Shown here: one piece after another, positions 1 to 5,077 of the stretch
Numbering within the stretch: position 1 is the first letter of the stretch
Layout: the number at the start of each line of letters is the position of its first letter
Source of the DNA: Rhodobacter sp.
GTDB lineage: Bacteria > Pseudomonadota > Alphaproteobacteria > Rhodobacterales > Rhodobacteraceae
Length of the DNA stretch: 5,077 nucleotides
Assembly (NCBI GenBank): GCA_003536295.1
Contig: DPZQ01000225.1
Coordinates: 1-5,077 of the forward strand
Direction of reading: 5' to 3'
The notes under the pieces: model-generated
Told to the model about the DNA's origin: nothing
Database searches by the model: none
What the model saw: the letters and a program-made list of their open reading frames with translations, nothing else
Position numbers and translations under genes: made by a program

Positions 1-18
1 GAACTACCATTTGACCAC

Positions 19-68
19 AAAAAACCCAACGGCTTGCTTGGGCTTTTGGGCCTGGGGCCCGTTGGGTT
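19..68 (-). terminator. Rho-independent terminator, best in the leftward direction
   Basis: A perfect 10-bp stem pairs 23-32 (AACCCAACGG) with 59-68 (CCGTTGGGTT) around a 26-base loop. Read on the minus strand, the stem is followed directly by six T residues (24-19), the classical intrinsic terminator layout. Read on the plus strand the tail is weaker (GG then TTTT at 71-74), so it may also work as a bidirectional terminator for a rightward gene lying off the left edge. On the minus strand the nearest upstream gene is the DUF465 gene, whose stop is about 200 bases away, so its mRNA would carry a long 3' untranslated region. The structure is seen directly; which transcript it ends is inferred. 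Confidence 0.75.
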
Positions 69-83
69 GGTTTTCCCCCACAT

Positions 84-112
84 GTGACATATGCATGACA
101 AAGTGCTATACT
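84..112 (+). promoter_or_regulatory. Sigma-70-type promoter pointing right, with no gene behind it
   Basis: The -35 element GTGACA (84-89) matches TTGACA at 5 of 6 positions, and the -10 element TATACT (107-112) matches TATAAT at 5 of 6. The spacer is exactly 17 bp. The TG at 104-105 gives an extended -10. Transcription would start near 119-120 and run right, through 120-266 and then antisense to the DUF465 gene. No plus-strand reading frame of useful size follows. The -35 lies in a palindrome-rich stretch: CACATGTG at 79-86, and TGACA repeated 11 bp apart at 85-89 and 96-100. This could be an operator. The match to consensus is seen; activity is inferred. Confidence 0.55.
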
Positions 113-266
113 AAGTTTTGCGCGTGGCTAGTTATGAGTATTTCCAGCTTTGAACGCCTGATTTCGTCATGCTAGATTTTGCCACAGATTAGCACTGGCC
201 GTAGATTCAATAACGGCCAAAGCAGCTTTTGCCGCCTTGGCCAGCACCTTGGCACAAAAAAGCGTG
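113..266. other. Non-coding stretch with two mutually exclusive hairpins
   Basis: No convincing gene was found here on either strand. Two inverted repeats share an arm. TGGCCGT (196-202) pairs with ACGGCCA (213-219), 7 bp around a 10-base loop. Alternatively GGCCAA (215-220) pairs with TTGGCC (237-242), extended by GC/GC (222-223 with 234-235) across one mismatch. Because 215-219 serve both, only one can form at a time. They lie about 75-125 bases downstream of the predicted rightward start site. On the minus strand the same stretch would be the 3' untranslated region of the DUF465 mRNA. A 13-codon plus frame (134-175) and a 26-residue minus frame (167-247) are present, but neither has a good ribosome binding site. 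Confidence 0.4.
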
Positions 267-434
267 CTACACCCGATTGAGGCGGCCTATTTCTTCTTTT
301 AAACGAAGCTTTTTCTTTTTTAAATCAGCGATTTGGACGCTGTCTGAACCCGCTTGTTGCTGAGCCTTTTCGACCGCAACCGATAAAGAGGTGTGTTTGC
401 GTTTTAGTTCTTGGATGTGCGAAGCAATCGTCAT
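267..434 (-). CDS. YdcH/DUF465 family small coiled-coil protein
   Basis: A 55-residue protein beginning MTIASHIQELKRKH and ending in a Lys/Arg/Glu-rich helix (KKKKLRLKEEIGRL, residues 39-52). The pattern of HIQEL near the N-terminus, a short SDS-type turn near the middle, and IADLKKxKLRLKEEI fits the YdcH (DUF465) family, whose members are about this long and predicted to form a helical hairpin or coiled coil. Its biochemical role is not established. The ATG at 434 is preferred over an in-frame ATG at 473, because a strong Shine-Dalgarno TGGAGG (446-441) sits 6 bases before it and the extra 13 residues look unlike the family. The gene is separated from the methyltransferase upstream by 100 bases containing a candidate promoter, so it is probably its own transcription unit, perhaps ending at the hairpin at 19-68. 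The family call is firm; the function is unknown. Confidence 0.9.
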   Translation of the reverse strand: MTIASHIQELKRKHTSLSVAVEKAQQQAGSDSVQIADLKKKKLRLKEEIGRLNRV

Positions 435-440
435 TTCAGT

Positions 441-446
441 CCTCCA
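441..446 (-). promoter_or_regulatory. Strong Shine-Dalgarno that fixes the DUF465 start
   Basis: TGGAGG on the minus strand lies 6 bases before the ATG at 434. It is the best ribosome binding site in the window and excludes the longer start at 473, which lies upstream of this site. Confidence 0.85.
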
Positions 447-457
447 ATAAAACTCAC

Positions 458-505
458 TTGTAAAGTCCACCATAGTTTTACCGCTTTGTCATTCAAACTT
501 TACAA
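458..505. repeat. Perfect 9-bp inverted repeat flanking the DUF465 promoter
   Basis: TTGTAAAGT at 458-466 is mirrored exactly by ACTTTACAA at 497-505, with 30 bases between. Each arm lies in a small dyad of the form ACTT-N3-AA(A/G)(T/A) (456-466 and 497-507). These two 11-base sites start 41 bp apart, close to four helical turns. The right-hand arm abuts the candidate -35 and the left-hand arm lies just past the candidate -10, over the predicted start site. That is a typical layout for a pair of repressor sites. The repeat is seen directly; a binding protein is inferred and I cannot name it. Confidence 0.5.
469..496 (-). promoter_or_regulatory. Candidate promoter of the DUF465 gene
   Basis: On the minus strand TTGAAT (496-491) and TATGGT (474-469) each match the sigma-70 consensus at 4 of 6 positions, with a 16-bp spacer. 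Transcription would start near 462, giving a leader of about 28 bases that contains the Shine-Dalgarno. The match is moderate, but the position suits a gene standing 100 bases from its upstream neighbour. The inverted repeat that brackets it supports a regulated start. Seen as sequence; activity is inferred. Confidence 0.4.
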
Positions 506-534
506 AACTAGGCGTTAAATTGCCGAAAACTTAT

Positions 535-1290
535 TTAATCAAAACTCAAAGCTGCCCCATTGCGTAAAATCGCTTCCGCTTTCGGGCTATAGTCAGGCCG
601 ATCGGCCAGATGGCTGGCCCCGTCATGAATGACAAAGGACGCAAGAAGCAAAAAGGGGCGACGTGCACCCTTTTGTGCACGCAAGATAAAACGTTTGGCC
701 GCTCGCCCCGCACGCGGGGCAAGGGGCAAGACCGAAATAGCACCCACGCGCGTATCAAGCGCGGCCAAAATATCTGGCAAACGTTCGGCGCTCTGGATCA
801 AATGCAGCCAGCCACCAGGTTTAAGACGCCGCGTTGCTGCATCGATCCAGTCTTTTGACGGGGTCTCTTCACGCAAAGCTCCGTCTCGTCCTTGATCTTT
901 GGCCTGCGTCCCCGATTGGGACAAAAAATAAGGGGGGTTGAAGATCACATGATCAAAAGAATGACAGAGTGATCGGGGCATCACTTGCAAATTTGCTGTC
1001 TCCACTGTGAAGTTCAGACTATTTTCAAATGCATTTTGACGGGCAAGGACCGCATAATCGGCTTGCCGCTCAACCCCATAGCTTGAAAGACCCACCACGC
1101 GCTTGGCCAAACACAAGCTAGCCACCCCAGCGCCGCAACCTAGTTCAAGCACCGACTGACCCGCTTTGGCAGGCACTGATGCCGCCAAAAATACTGGATC
1201 CATTGCTGCGCGGTAGCCTTTAATCGGCTGCCAAATCTGCAAGGCGCCCCCCAGGAAGCCGTCACGGGTGAGGGCGCTGGGATCAAACAT
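535..1290 (-). CDS. TrmN6-like SAM-dependent methyltransferase (COG4123 type)
   Basis: A 251-residue class I methyltransferase. An N-terminal segment (GYRAAMDPVFLAASV, residues 25-39) precedes SAM-binding motif I (LELGCGAGV, 48-56) and an acidic motif II at the end of strand 2 (Glu74 in YGVE). The catalytic NPPY motif (118-121) is typical of N6-adenine and other amino methyltransferases. This arrangement is that of the family including E. coli TrmN6 (YfiC), which methylates A37 of tRNA1(Val). The alphaproteobacterial substrate is not proven, so no symbol is given. The ATG at 1290 overlaps the DUF2007 stop by one base (TGATG), so translational coupling is likely. A TTG three bases earlier is also possible but less likely. 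No clear Shine-Dalgarno is seen. Other possibilities are a tRNA or rRNA base methyltransferase of different specificity. Confidence 0.85.
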   Translation of the reverse strand: MFDPSALTRDGFLGGALQIWQPIKGYRAAMDPVFLAASVPAKAGQSVLELGCGAGVASLCLAKRVVGLSSYGVERQADYAVLARQNAFENSLNFTVETANLQVMPRSLCHSFDHVIFNPPYFLSQSGTQAKDQGRDGALREETPSKDWIDAATRRLKPGGWLHLIQSAERLPDILAALDTRVGAISVLPLAPRAGRAAKRFILRAQKGARRPFLLLASFVIHDGASHLADRPDYSPKAEAILRNGAALSFD

Positions 1291-1505
1291 CAATAGCCCG
1301 TTTCAACGCCAATATCGGCCAGAATCGCACACGCGCGCTCATAATTTTCCTCATGCACCATCAACCGGCGGGGCAATATGCCCAAAGAACCGTTCAACAC
1401 GCTCATATTTACGTCGACCTCAAATACCTCTATACCCTCGCCTGAAAGCAAAGCGCTTGCGAAGGCTATGACCGTTGGGTCGTTGTTTCGTAACAGGTTT
1501 TTCAT
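1290..1505 (-). CDS. DUF2007 family small protein
   Basis: A 71-residue protein starting MKNLLRNNDP. A core NMSVLNGSLGILPRRLMV (residues 33-50) is followed by a short helix ending in DIGVE. This matches the DUF2007 family ('putative signal transducing protein'), a small ferredoxin-like alpha/beta fold related to the PII-type architecture. No reaction or ligand is known for it. The usual family start MK-x-LL fixes the ATG at 1505. An in-frame ATG at 1571 would add 22 residues that look non-conserved and would run into ispB. No good Shine-Dalgarno precedes 1505. The gene ends in a TGATG overlap with the methyltransferase, so the two are probably one operon with DUF2007 first. It diverges from ispB across 51 bases. 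Confidence 0.88.
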   Translation of the reverse strand: MKNLLRNNDPTVIAFASALLSGEGIEVFEVDVNMSVLNGSLGILPRRLMVHEENYERACAILADIGVETGY

Positions 1506-1556
1506 AGGTAAACACTGTCGAGAAATAATCTGTTTGTCTAGGGTGTCTGGAGAAAA
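1506..1556. promoter_or_regulatory. Divergent spacer between DUF2007 and ispB, with the ispB ribosome binding site
   Basis: These 51 bases must hold, or overlap, the start signals for both directions unless promoters lie inside the neighbouring genes. GGAG at 1549-1552 is a good Shine-Dalgarno 4 bases before the ispB ATG. I found no promoter pair close to consensus for either direction; TAATCT at 1526-1531 is only a weak rightward -10 candidate. Confidence 0.5.
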
Positions 1557-2558
1557 ATGAAGATCGAACAAAGCACTAAAAAGTCGGATGATAAGCTGGC
1601 GCGTTATCTTTCCAAAGATTTACACGCCGTCAATAATCTGATTAAGCAGCGGATGGCCAGCAAATACGCGCCCCGCATCCCCGAGGTTACAGCCCACCTG
1701 ATTGGGGCGGGCGGCAAGCGATTGCGCCCAATGCTGACTTTGGCAGCGGCGCGGCTTTGCGGATATGAGGGACCTTTTCACATTCATTTGGCCGCCACAG
1801 TCGAATTCATTCACACAGCCACGCTTTTGCATGATGATGTGGTAGACGAGAGCCCCCGCCGCCGCGGCAAACCCACGGCCAATTTGCTGTGGGATAATAA
1901 GTCATCGGTCTTGGTGGGAGATTATCTTTTTTCGCGTTCGTTCCAACTGATGGTGGAAACGGGATCGCTACGTGTGCTTGATATTTTGGCCAACGCCTCG
2001 GCCACAATAGCCGAGGGCGAAGTGCTGCAACTGACCGCAGCCCAAGATCTGGCCACCACAGAAGAGATTTATTTGCAGGTCGTTCGCGGCAAAACAGCGG
2101 CACTTTTTTCGGCGGCCGCCCAAGTGGGCGGCGTGATTGCGGGCGTCTCGGTAAGCCAAGAACAAGCGCTTTATGATTTTGGCGATGCGCTAGGCATTGC
2201 CTTTCAAATCGTTGATGATCTTCTGGACTATACGGGCCAAGCCGACACCATTGGTAAAAATATCGGCAATGATTTTCGCGAAAGAAAACTCACGTTGCCA
2301 GTGATCAAAGCCGTTGCTTTGGCAACTGAAGCAGAGCGCGCCTTTTGGCACCGCACCATCGCACAGGGCCAACAATCCGAGGATGACTTGGACCAAGCTC
2401 TGGCCATCATGCAAAGCCATCTCACGCTTGAGGCGGCAAAGAACGATGCTTTGGCGTGGGTCGCACAGGCCAAAGCAGCCCTTGTGCATTTGCCCCCGCA
2501 TGCGCTGCGGGTCATGCTGGAAAATTTGGCCGATTACGTGGTTGAGCGGATCTCTTAA
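1557..2558 (+). CDS. ispB: Long-chain polyprenyl diphosphate synthase (ubiquinone side chain)
   Basis: A 333-residue trans-prenyltransferase of normal length. It condenses IPP units onto an allylic diphosphate to build the all-trans tail of ubiquinone, acting at or near the cytoplasmic membrane. The ordered family motifs are present: GGKRLRP (52-58), first Asp-rich motif DDVVD (93-97) followed by RRR (101-103), GKT (178-180), second Asp-rich motif DDLLD inside FQIVDDLLDY (216-225), and GNDFRERK (237-244). The small residues just before the first motif (Ala88 and Thr89) fit a long-chain enzyme rather than a farnesyl or geranylgeranyl synthase. Chain length cannot be read from sequence alone. 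Decaprenyl is likely, because Q-10 is the usual quinone of Rhodobacterales. The ATG at 1557 has GGAG upstream. The stop overlaps the stop of convergent ispE. Confidence 0.95.
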   Translation: MKIEQSTKKSDDKLARYLSKDLHAVNNLIKQRMASKYAPRIPEVTAHLIGAGGKRLRPMLTLAAARLCGYEGPFHIHLAATVEFIHTATLLHDDVVDESPRRRGKPTANLLWDNKSSVLVGDYLFSRSFQLMVETGSLRVLDILANASATIAEGEVLQLTAAQDLATTEEIYLQVVRGKTAALFSAAAQVGGVIAGVSVSQEQALYDFGDALGIAFQIVDDLLDYTGQADTIGKNIGNDFRERKLTLPVIKAVALATEAERAFWHRTIAQGQQSEDDLDQALAIMQSHLTLEAAKNDALAWVAQAKAALVHLPPHALRVMLENLADYVVERIS

Positions 2559-2560
2559 CC
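2540..2560. other. Hairpin spanning the shared stop codons of ispB and ispE
   Basis: GGTT (2540-2543) pairs with AACC (2557-2560) and GAG (2544-2546) with CTC (2552-2554), with a 2-base bulge (TT, 2555-2556) and a 5-base loop. The stop codons of both convergent genes lie in the 3' arm. No T-run follows on either strand, so it is not a standard intrinsic terminator, though it could stabilise mRNA ends. The structure is weak and could be chance. Confidence 0.25.
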
Positions 2561-3418
2561 CAAAACCCGCCCAGCGCGCACCCACCATTCTGGGGCCAGC
2601 GCTGCGATAGTTTTTTGGGCGGCTTGGGCTTGCTCGGCATCAGGGAAAAGTCCAAAACAGGTGGCACCTGATCCTGACATGCGCGCCAAAAGACAGGTTT
2701 TTTGTTTTTGTAACGCTCCGATAACTTGGTTGATCTCGGGCAGAATTTGCACGGCGACAGGTTCAAGATCATTGCGCATTTGGCCCAAGAACTGGCACAG
2801 CCCCTGGGCCGAAGCAAAACGTGGCAACTGCGCGGGCATGGGGCTATTTTCACGTCCCGACAATTGGTGAAAGACCAACGCCGTCGACAGGGCACGATTT
2901 GGGTTCACCAGCAAAATACCCATGGACGGCAAAGTATGATCTAGCAGGTTAAGCTGTGCTCCAATGCCGGTCATCCGTTGTGGCTTTGGATTGATACAAA
3001 CGGGCACATCAGCCCCTAGTTTTACAGTCTCATCATACGTCGGCAAAGAGCAGCCCCACATACGCGTCAAAAGACGCAATGTCGCCGCCGCATCGGCAGA
3101 TCCGCCCCCTAGCCCCGCAGAGATGGGCAAAATCTTTTCAAGATGCAGCGCCACAGATGGGGTGGGCGTCTCTCTTATTATGTTTTGACTCGCCAACAGT
3201 GCGGCCGCGCGTAACACCAAATTGTCCTCACCCACAGACAGCCCCGCAGCATGTGGTCCACCTAAGGTCAAACTGTAGGTTTCGCTCGGTTCAGCCCAAA
3301 TATGGTCACCAATATCGGTAAAGACCACCAGACTGTCCAACAGATGGTAGCCATCGCAACGCCGCCCTGTGATATGTAGTGATAGATTTATCTTTGCCGG
3401 CGCAAATTCATTGCCCAT
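2555..3418 (-). CDS. ispE: 4-diphosphocytidyl-2-C-methyl-D-erythritol kinase
   Basis: A 287-residue GHMP kinase. It phosphorylates the 2-hydroxyl of CDP-methylerythritol with ATP, the fourth step of the MEP route to IPP and DMAPP, in the cytosol. Visible motifs are PAKINL with the conserved Lys9, GRRCDGYH (18-25), the ATP-binding glycine loop GLGGGSADAA (102-111), LGADVPV with the catalytic-type Asp137 (134-140), and the C-terminal GHMP motif MSGSGATCFGLF (247-258). Length is normal and nothing key is missing. The ATG at 3418 is chosen over a TTG at 3424, because it places the APAKINL motif at the usual distance from the N-terminus. The gene starts 11 bases inside the end of the TPR gene without a clear Shine-Dalgarno, so it is probably co-transcribed and translationally coupled. 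Its promoter lies outside the window. Confidence 0.95.
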   Translation of the reverse strand: MGNEFAPAKINLSLHITGRRCDGYHLLDSLVVFTDIGDHIWAEPSETYSLTLGGPHAAGLSVGEDNLVLRAAALLASQNIIRETPTPSVALHLEKILPISAGLGGGSADAAATLRLLTRMWGCSLPTYDETVKLGADVPVCINPKPQRMTGIGAQLNLLDHTLPSMGILLVNPNRALSTALVFHQLSGRENSPMPAQLPRFASAQGLCQFLGQMRNDLEPVAVQILPEINQVIGALQKQKTCLLARMSGSGATCFGLFPDAEQAQAAQKTIAALAPEWWVRAGRVLG

Positions 3419-5077
3419 TAGCAATCACATGTAAGGCTGGGGCGCCTTCCTCTGCCAAGACGCCGTCTAACCCTAACTCAAGCTTTGAGCGAATGCGGTC
3501 TGCATCACTTTCAGTTGGGTTAAAAGAAAGGGCCCTACGCCATTGAAACTGCGCCTCTAATTTGCGACCAACAGCCCAGTAAATATCGCCTAGATGGTCT
3601 GTCACAATCGGATCTACTGGCTCTGATAGGGCGGCACGTTCCATGTGGGGCAAGGCGTCTTGATAGCGCCCCAAACGGTAAAGCCCCCAAGCCAAACTAT
3701 CAACGATATAGCCATTATCAGGCTGTTTGTGCACAGCGCGTTCGATCATCGCCAGGGCCTCAGTCAGGTTTTCATTTCGATCGATATAGCTATAGCCCAA
3801 ATAATTCAGCACTTGCGGTTGATCGGGCACCAGAACCAAAGCATGGTTAAAATCCGCTTCGGCCTTGTCCCACTGGCTTGATTGTTCGTGGCTAATGCCG
3901 CGCCCATAATAAAGCACCCAGTTTTGTGGCGCACCGCTGATTAGCGTTTTCTCGGCCGCATCATAGGCGGAAATGGCTTTCTCAAAATATTTTTGTCGGC
4001 GCAGCATATCAGCAAGGGTCAAATGTACCATTGTTAGATCAGGATGGCGCAGCACAAGAGAGCGCAGCACCTCAAGCGCCGCTTCGACATTGCCTTGCGC
4101 GTCAAGTGCGTTGGCGCGGCCAAGCTCGGCCTGATATGAGGCTGGATCATCCGCGCTAATCGCTCGGTAAGCCTCGTACGCCAAGTCATACTGGCCCAAA
4201 TTATCAAGCAAATGCGCCACCATCAGATGGGCTTGGGTATTATTTGGGTTGAGATAGGTGGCAAGGCGGCCGTAAAGTAGGGTGATTTGATCTTCGGCCT
4301 CATTATTAAGAGCATAGGCCAATGTGAAAAATGCCTCTCCCATGCCTTGGGTTGGGTTTGCGACCAGAACAAAGGGCATAGCCTCACCTGTGTGCAGCTG
4401 GAGGCGCAAAACGTCCATCAAAGGGTCTCTGTGCTGCGGAAAATTACGGTCAAGCAGGGCCAGTGCATCAGAATTGCGATTAAGTTGTGACAAAATTTGT
4501 ACATAGGCGACAACAGAATTACGCCCTAACTCAACCTGACCCGCAACTGAGTTTGAAATCATAGCTTCTGCAGATTCAAAATCGCCAGCATATGCTAGAG
4601 CTAGAGCCTTATGATACATTCCAATCGGGGCGAGTTTTGGGCTTTTGGCCAAAACCTCAAAGCTTTGCATCGCAAGGCCCGAGTCGCCTTTGCCCATCTG
4701 CGCCCACGCTTTAAAAAGCTGATCCATCAGCGGGTTCGATGTCACGCCCTGATCCAAAAGGGCTAATATCGCATCGAACTCTTGCGCCTGAGCAAGCGCT
4801 GCAAAATGCATAAGAACCGCACTTTGGCTTTCGATATTGGCTTCAACCAAATAGGCAGCCTTATCCGCCGCCATACCAAAGCCGCCCGAGGCAATTAACG
4901 CCAGAAGACTTGATTCGATCAGATAAGGGTTTTCTTTGTCAGCAATCAGAGCGCGCGCATACCAAGCGCCCGCTGCGCGAAAATCATTTTCTTTTTCAGC
5001 GTAGCGACCCGCCAGATAGGGGCCGGGCTTTACCGCCTCTTGCGCAAGGGAAAACGAAATGTGCCCTGCAAAAAACA
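3408..5077 (-). CDS. Exported TPR-repeat protein, 5' end outside the window
   Basis: The reading frame is open to the right edge, giving 555 visible residues. An internal ATG at 4874 is not the start: about 67 residues of TPR-like protein precede it. The first visible residues (FFAGHISFSLAQE) look like the end of a signal peptide, with probable cleavage after SLA, so only the first few N-terminal residues are missing and the mature protein would be periplasmic or envelope-attached. TPR-like helix pairs run almost throughout. The clearest are near visible residues 18-51, 281-311, 315-345, 385-417, 420-452 (NYLGYSYIDRNENLTEAL), 455-485 (DSLAWGLYRLGRYQDALPH) and 490-519. TPR arrays bind other proteins, and no enzyme domain is visible. 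The stop overlaps ispE by 11 bases, so the two are likely one operon. The partner and precise role are unknown. Confidence 0.9.
   Translation of the reverse strand, partial: FFAGHISFSLAQEAVKPGPYLAGRYAEKENDFRAAGAWYARALIADKENPYLIESSLLALIASGGFGMAADKAAYLVEANIESQSAVLMHFAALAQAQEFDAILALLDQGVTSNPLMDQLFKAWAQMGKGDSGLAMQSFEVLAKSPKLAPIGMYHKALALAYAGDFESAEAMISNSVAGQVELGRNSVVAYVQILSQLNRNSDALALLDRNFPQHRDPLMDVLRLQLHTGEAMPFVLVANPTQGMGEAFFTLAYALNNEAEDQITLLYGRLATYLNPNNTQAHLMVAHLLDNLGQYDLAYEAYRAISADDPASYQAELGRANALDAQGNVEAALEVLRSLVLRHPDLTMVHLTLADMLRRQKYFEKAISAYDAAEKTLISGAPQNWVLYYGRGISHEQSSQWDKAEADFNHALVLVPDQPQVLNYLGYSYIDRNENLTEALAMIERAVHKQPDNGYIVDSLAWGLYRLGRYQDALPHMERAALSEPVDPIVTDHLGDIYWAVGRKLEAQFQWRRALSFNPTESDADRIRSKLELGLDGVLAEEGAPALHVIANGQ

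Noticed and set aside
2..175. Open plus-strand frame of about 57 codons across the left edge, including ATGs at 95 and 134
   Set aside because: It runs through the terminator hairpin and promoter, is rich in Cys and Trp without family resemblance, and has no ribosome binding site.
293..321. CTTC/GAAG stem followed by a T-rich run as a terminator for the rightward RNA
   Set aside because: The stem is 4 bp, and the T-rich run is simply the complement of lysine codons in DUF465.
435..473. Longer start for DUF465 at 473 (13 extra residues)
   Set aside because: The strong Shine-Dalgarno at 446-441 lies inside this extension and fits the ATG at 434, which also gives the normal family length.
512..525. 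GGC/GCC inverted repeat around TTAAAT as a terminator for the methyltransferase gene
   Set aside because: The stem is only 3 bp and the T-run after it is short and offset.
610..895. Plus-strand open frames opposite the methyltransferase
   Set aside because: They are shadows of a well-supported minus-strand gene, with no recognisable protein and no ribosome binding site.
1506..1571. Longer start for the DUF2007 protein at 1571, overlapping ispB
   Set aside because: The family begins at MK-x-LL (1505), and the extra 22 residues look non-conserved.
3408..4874. TPR protein as a complete gene starting at ATG 4874
   Set aside because: The frame stays open to 5077 with clear TPR-like sequence and a signal-peptide end before that ATG, so it is an internal methionine.

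Overview
The window reads as ordinary chromosome of an alphaproteobacterium, most likely a marine member of the Rhodobacterales (Roseobacter group). This rests on the protein flavours (YdcH/DUF465, DUF2007, the IspE and polyprenyl synthase sequences), the gene pairing and a base composition that looks moderate rather than GC-rich. It is an inference from memory of the families, not a database match. No insertion sequence, CRISPR array, tRNA, rRNA or phage gene is visible.

Layout from left to right. Bases 1-266 hold no convincing gene. They contain a strong intrinsic-terminator hairpin (19-68), a near-consensus sigma-70 promoter pointing right (84-112) and two overlapping, mutually exclusive hairpins (196-242). 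Then come three minus-strand genes, listed left to right: a 55-aa YdcH/DUF465 coiled-coil protein (267-434), a TrmN6-like SAM-dependent methyltransferase (535-1290) and a 71-aa DUF2007 protein (1290-1505). Transcription runs the other way, DUF2007 first. DUF2007 and the methyltransferase share a TGATG stop/start and are probably translationally coupled. The DUF465 gene appears to have its own promoter, bracketed by a perfect 9-bp inverted repeat.

DUF2007 diverges from ispB (1557-2558, plus strand), a long-chain polyprenyl diphosphate synthase that makes the quinone side chain. ispB converges on ispE (2555-3418, minus strand), the fourth-step MEP-pathway kinase, and their two TAA stops share the four bases TTAA. 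ispE overlaps by 11 bp the end of a large TPR-repeat protein gene (3408 to the right edge). That gene enters from outside the window, and the visible part begins inside its signal peptide.

Functionally, ispE supplies the IPP/DMAPP pathway and ispB consumes IPP to build the ubiquinone tail, so two steps of one metabolic route lie tail to tail. The methyltransferase is probably a tRNA modification enzyme. DUF465, DUF2007 and the TPR protein have no assigned biochemical role here. I did not find a clear new multi-gene system. The parts most worth a second look are the rightward promoter and structured RNA in 84-266, the inverted-repeat operator candidate at 458-505, and the ispB/ispE convergent junction.
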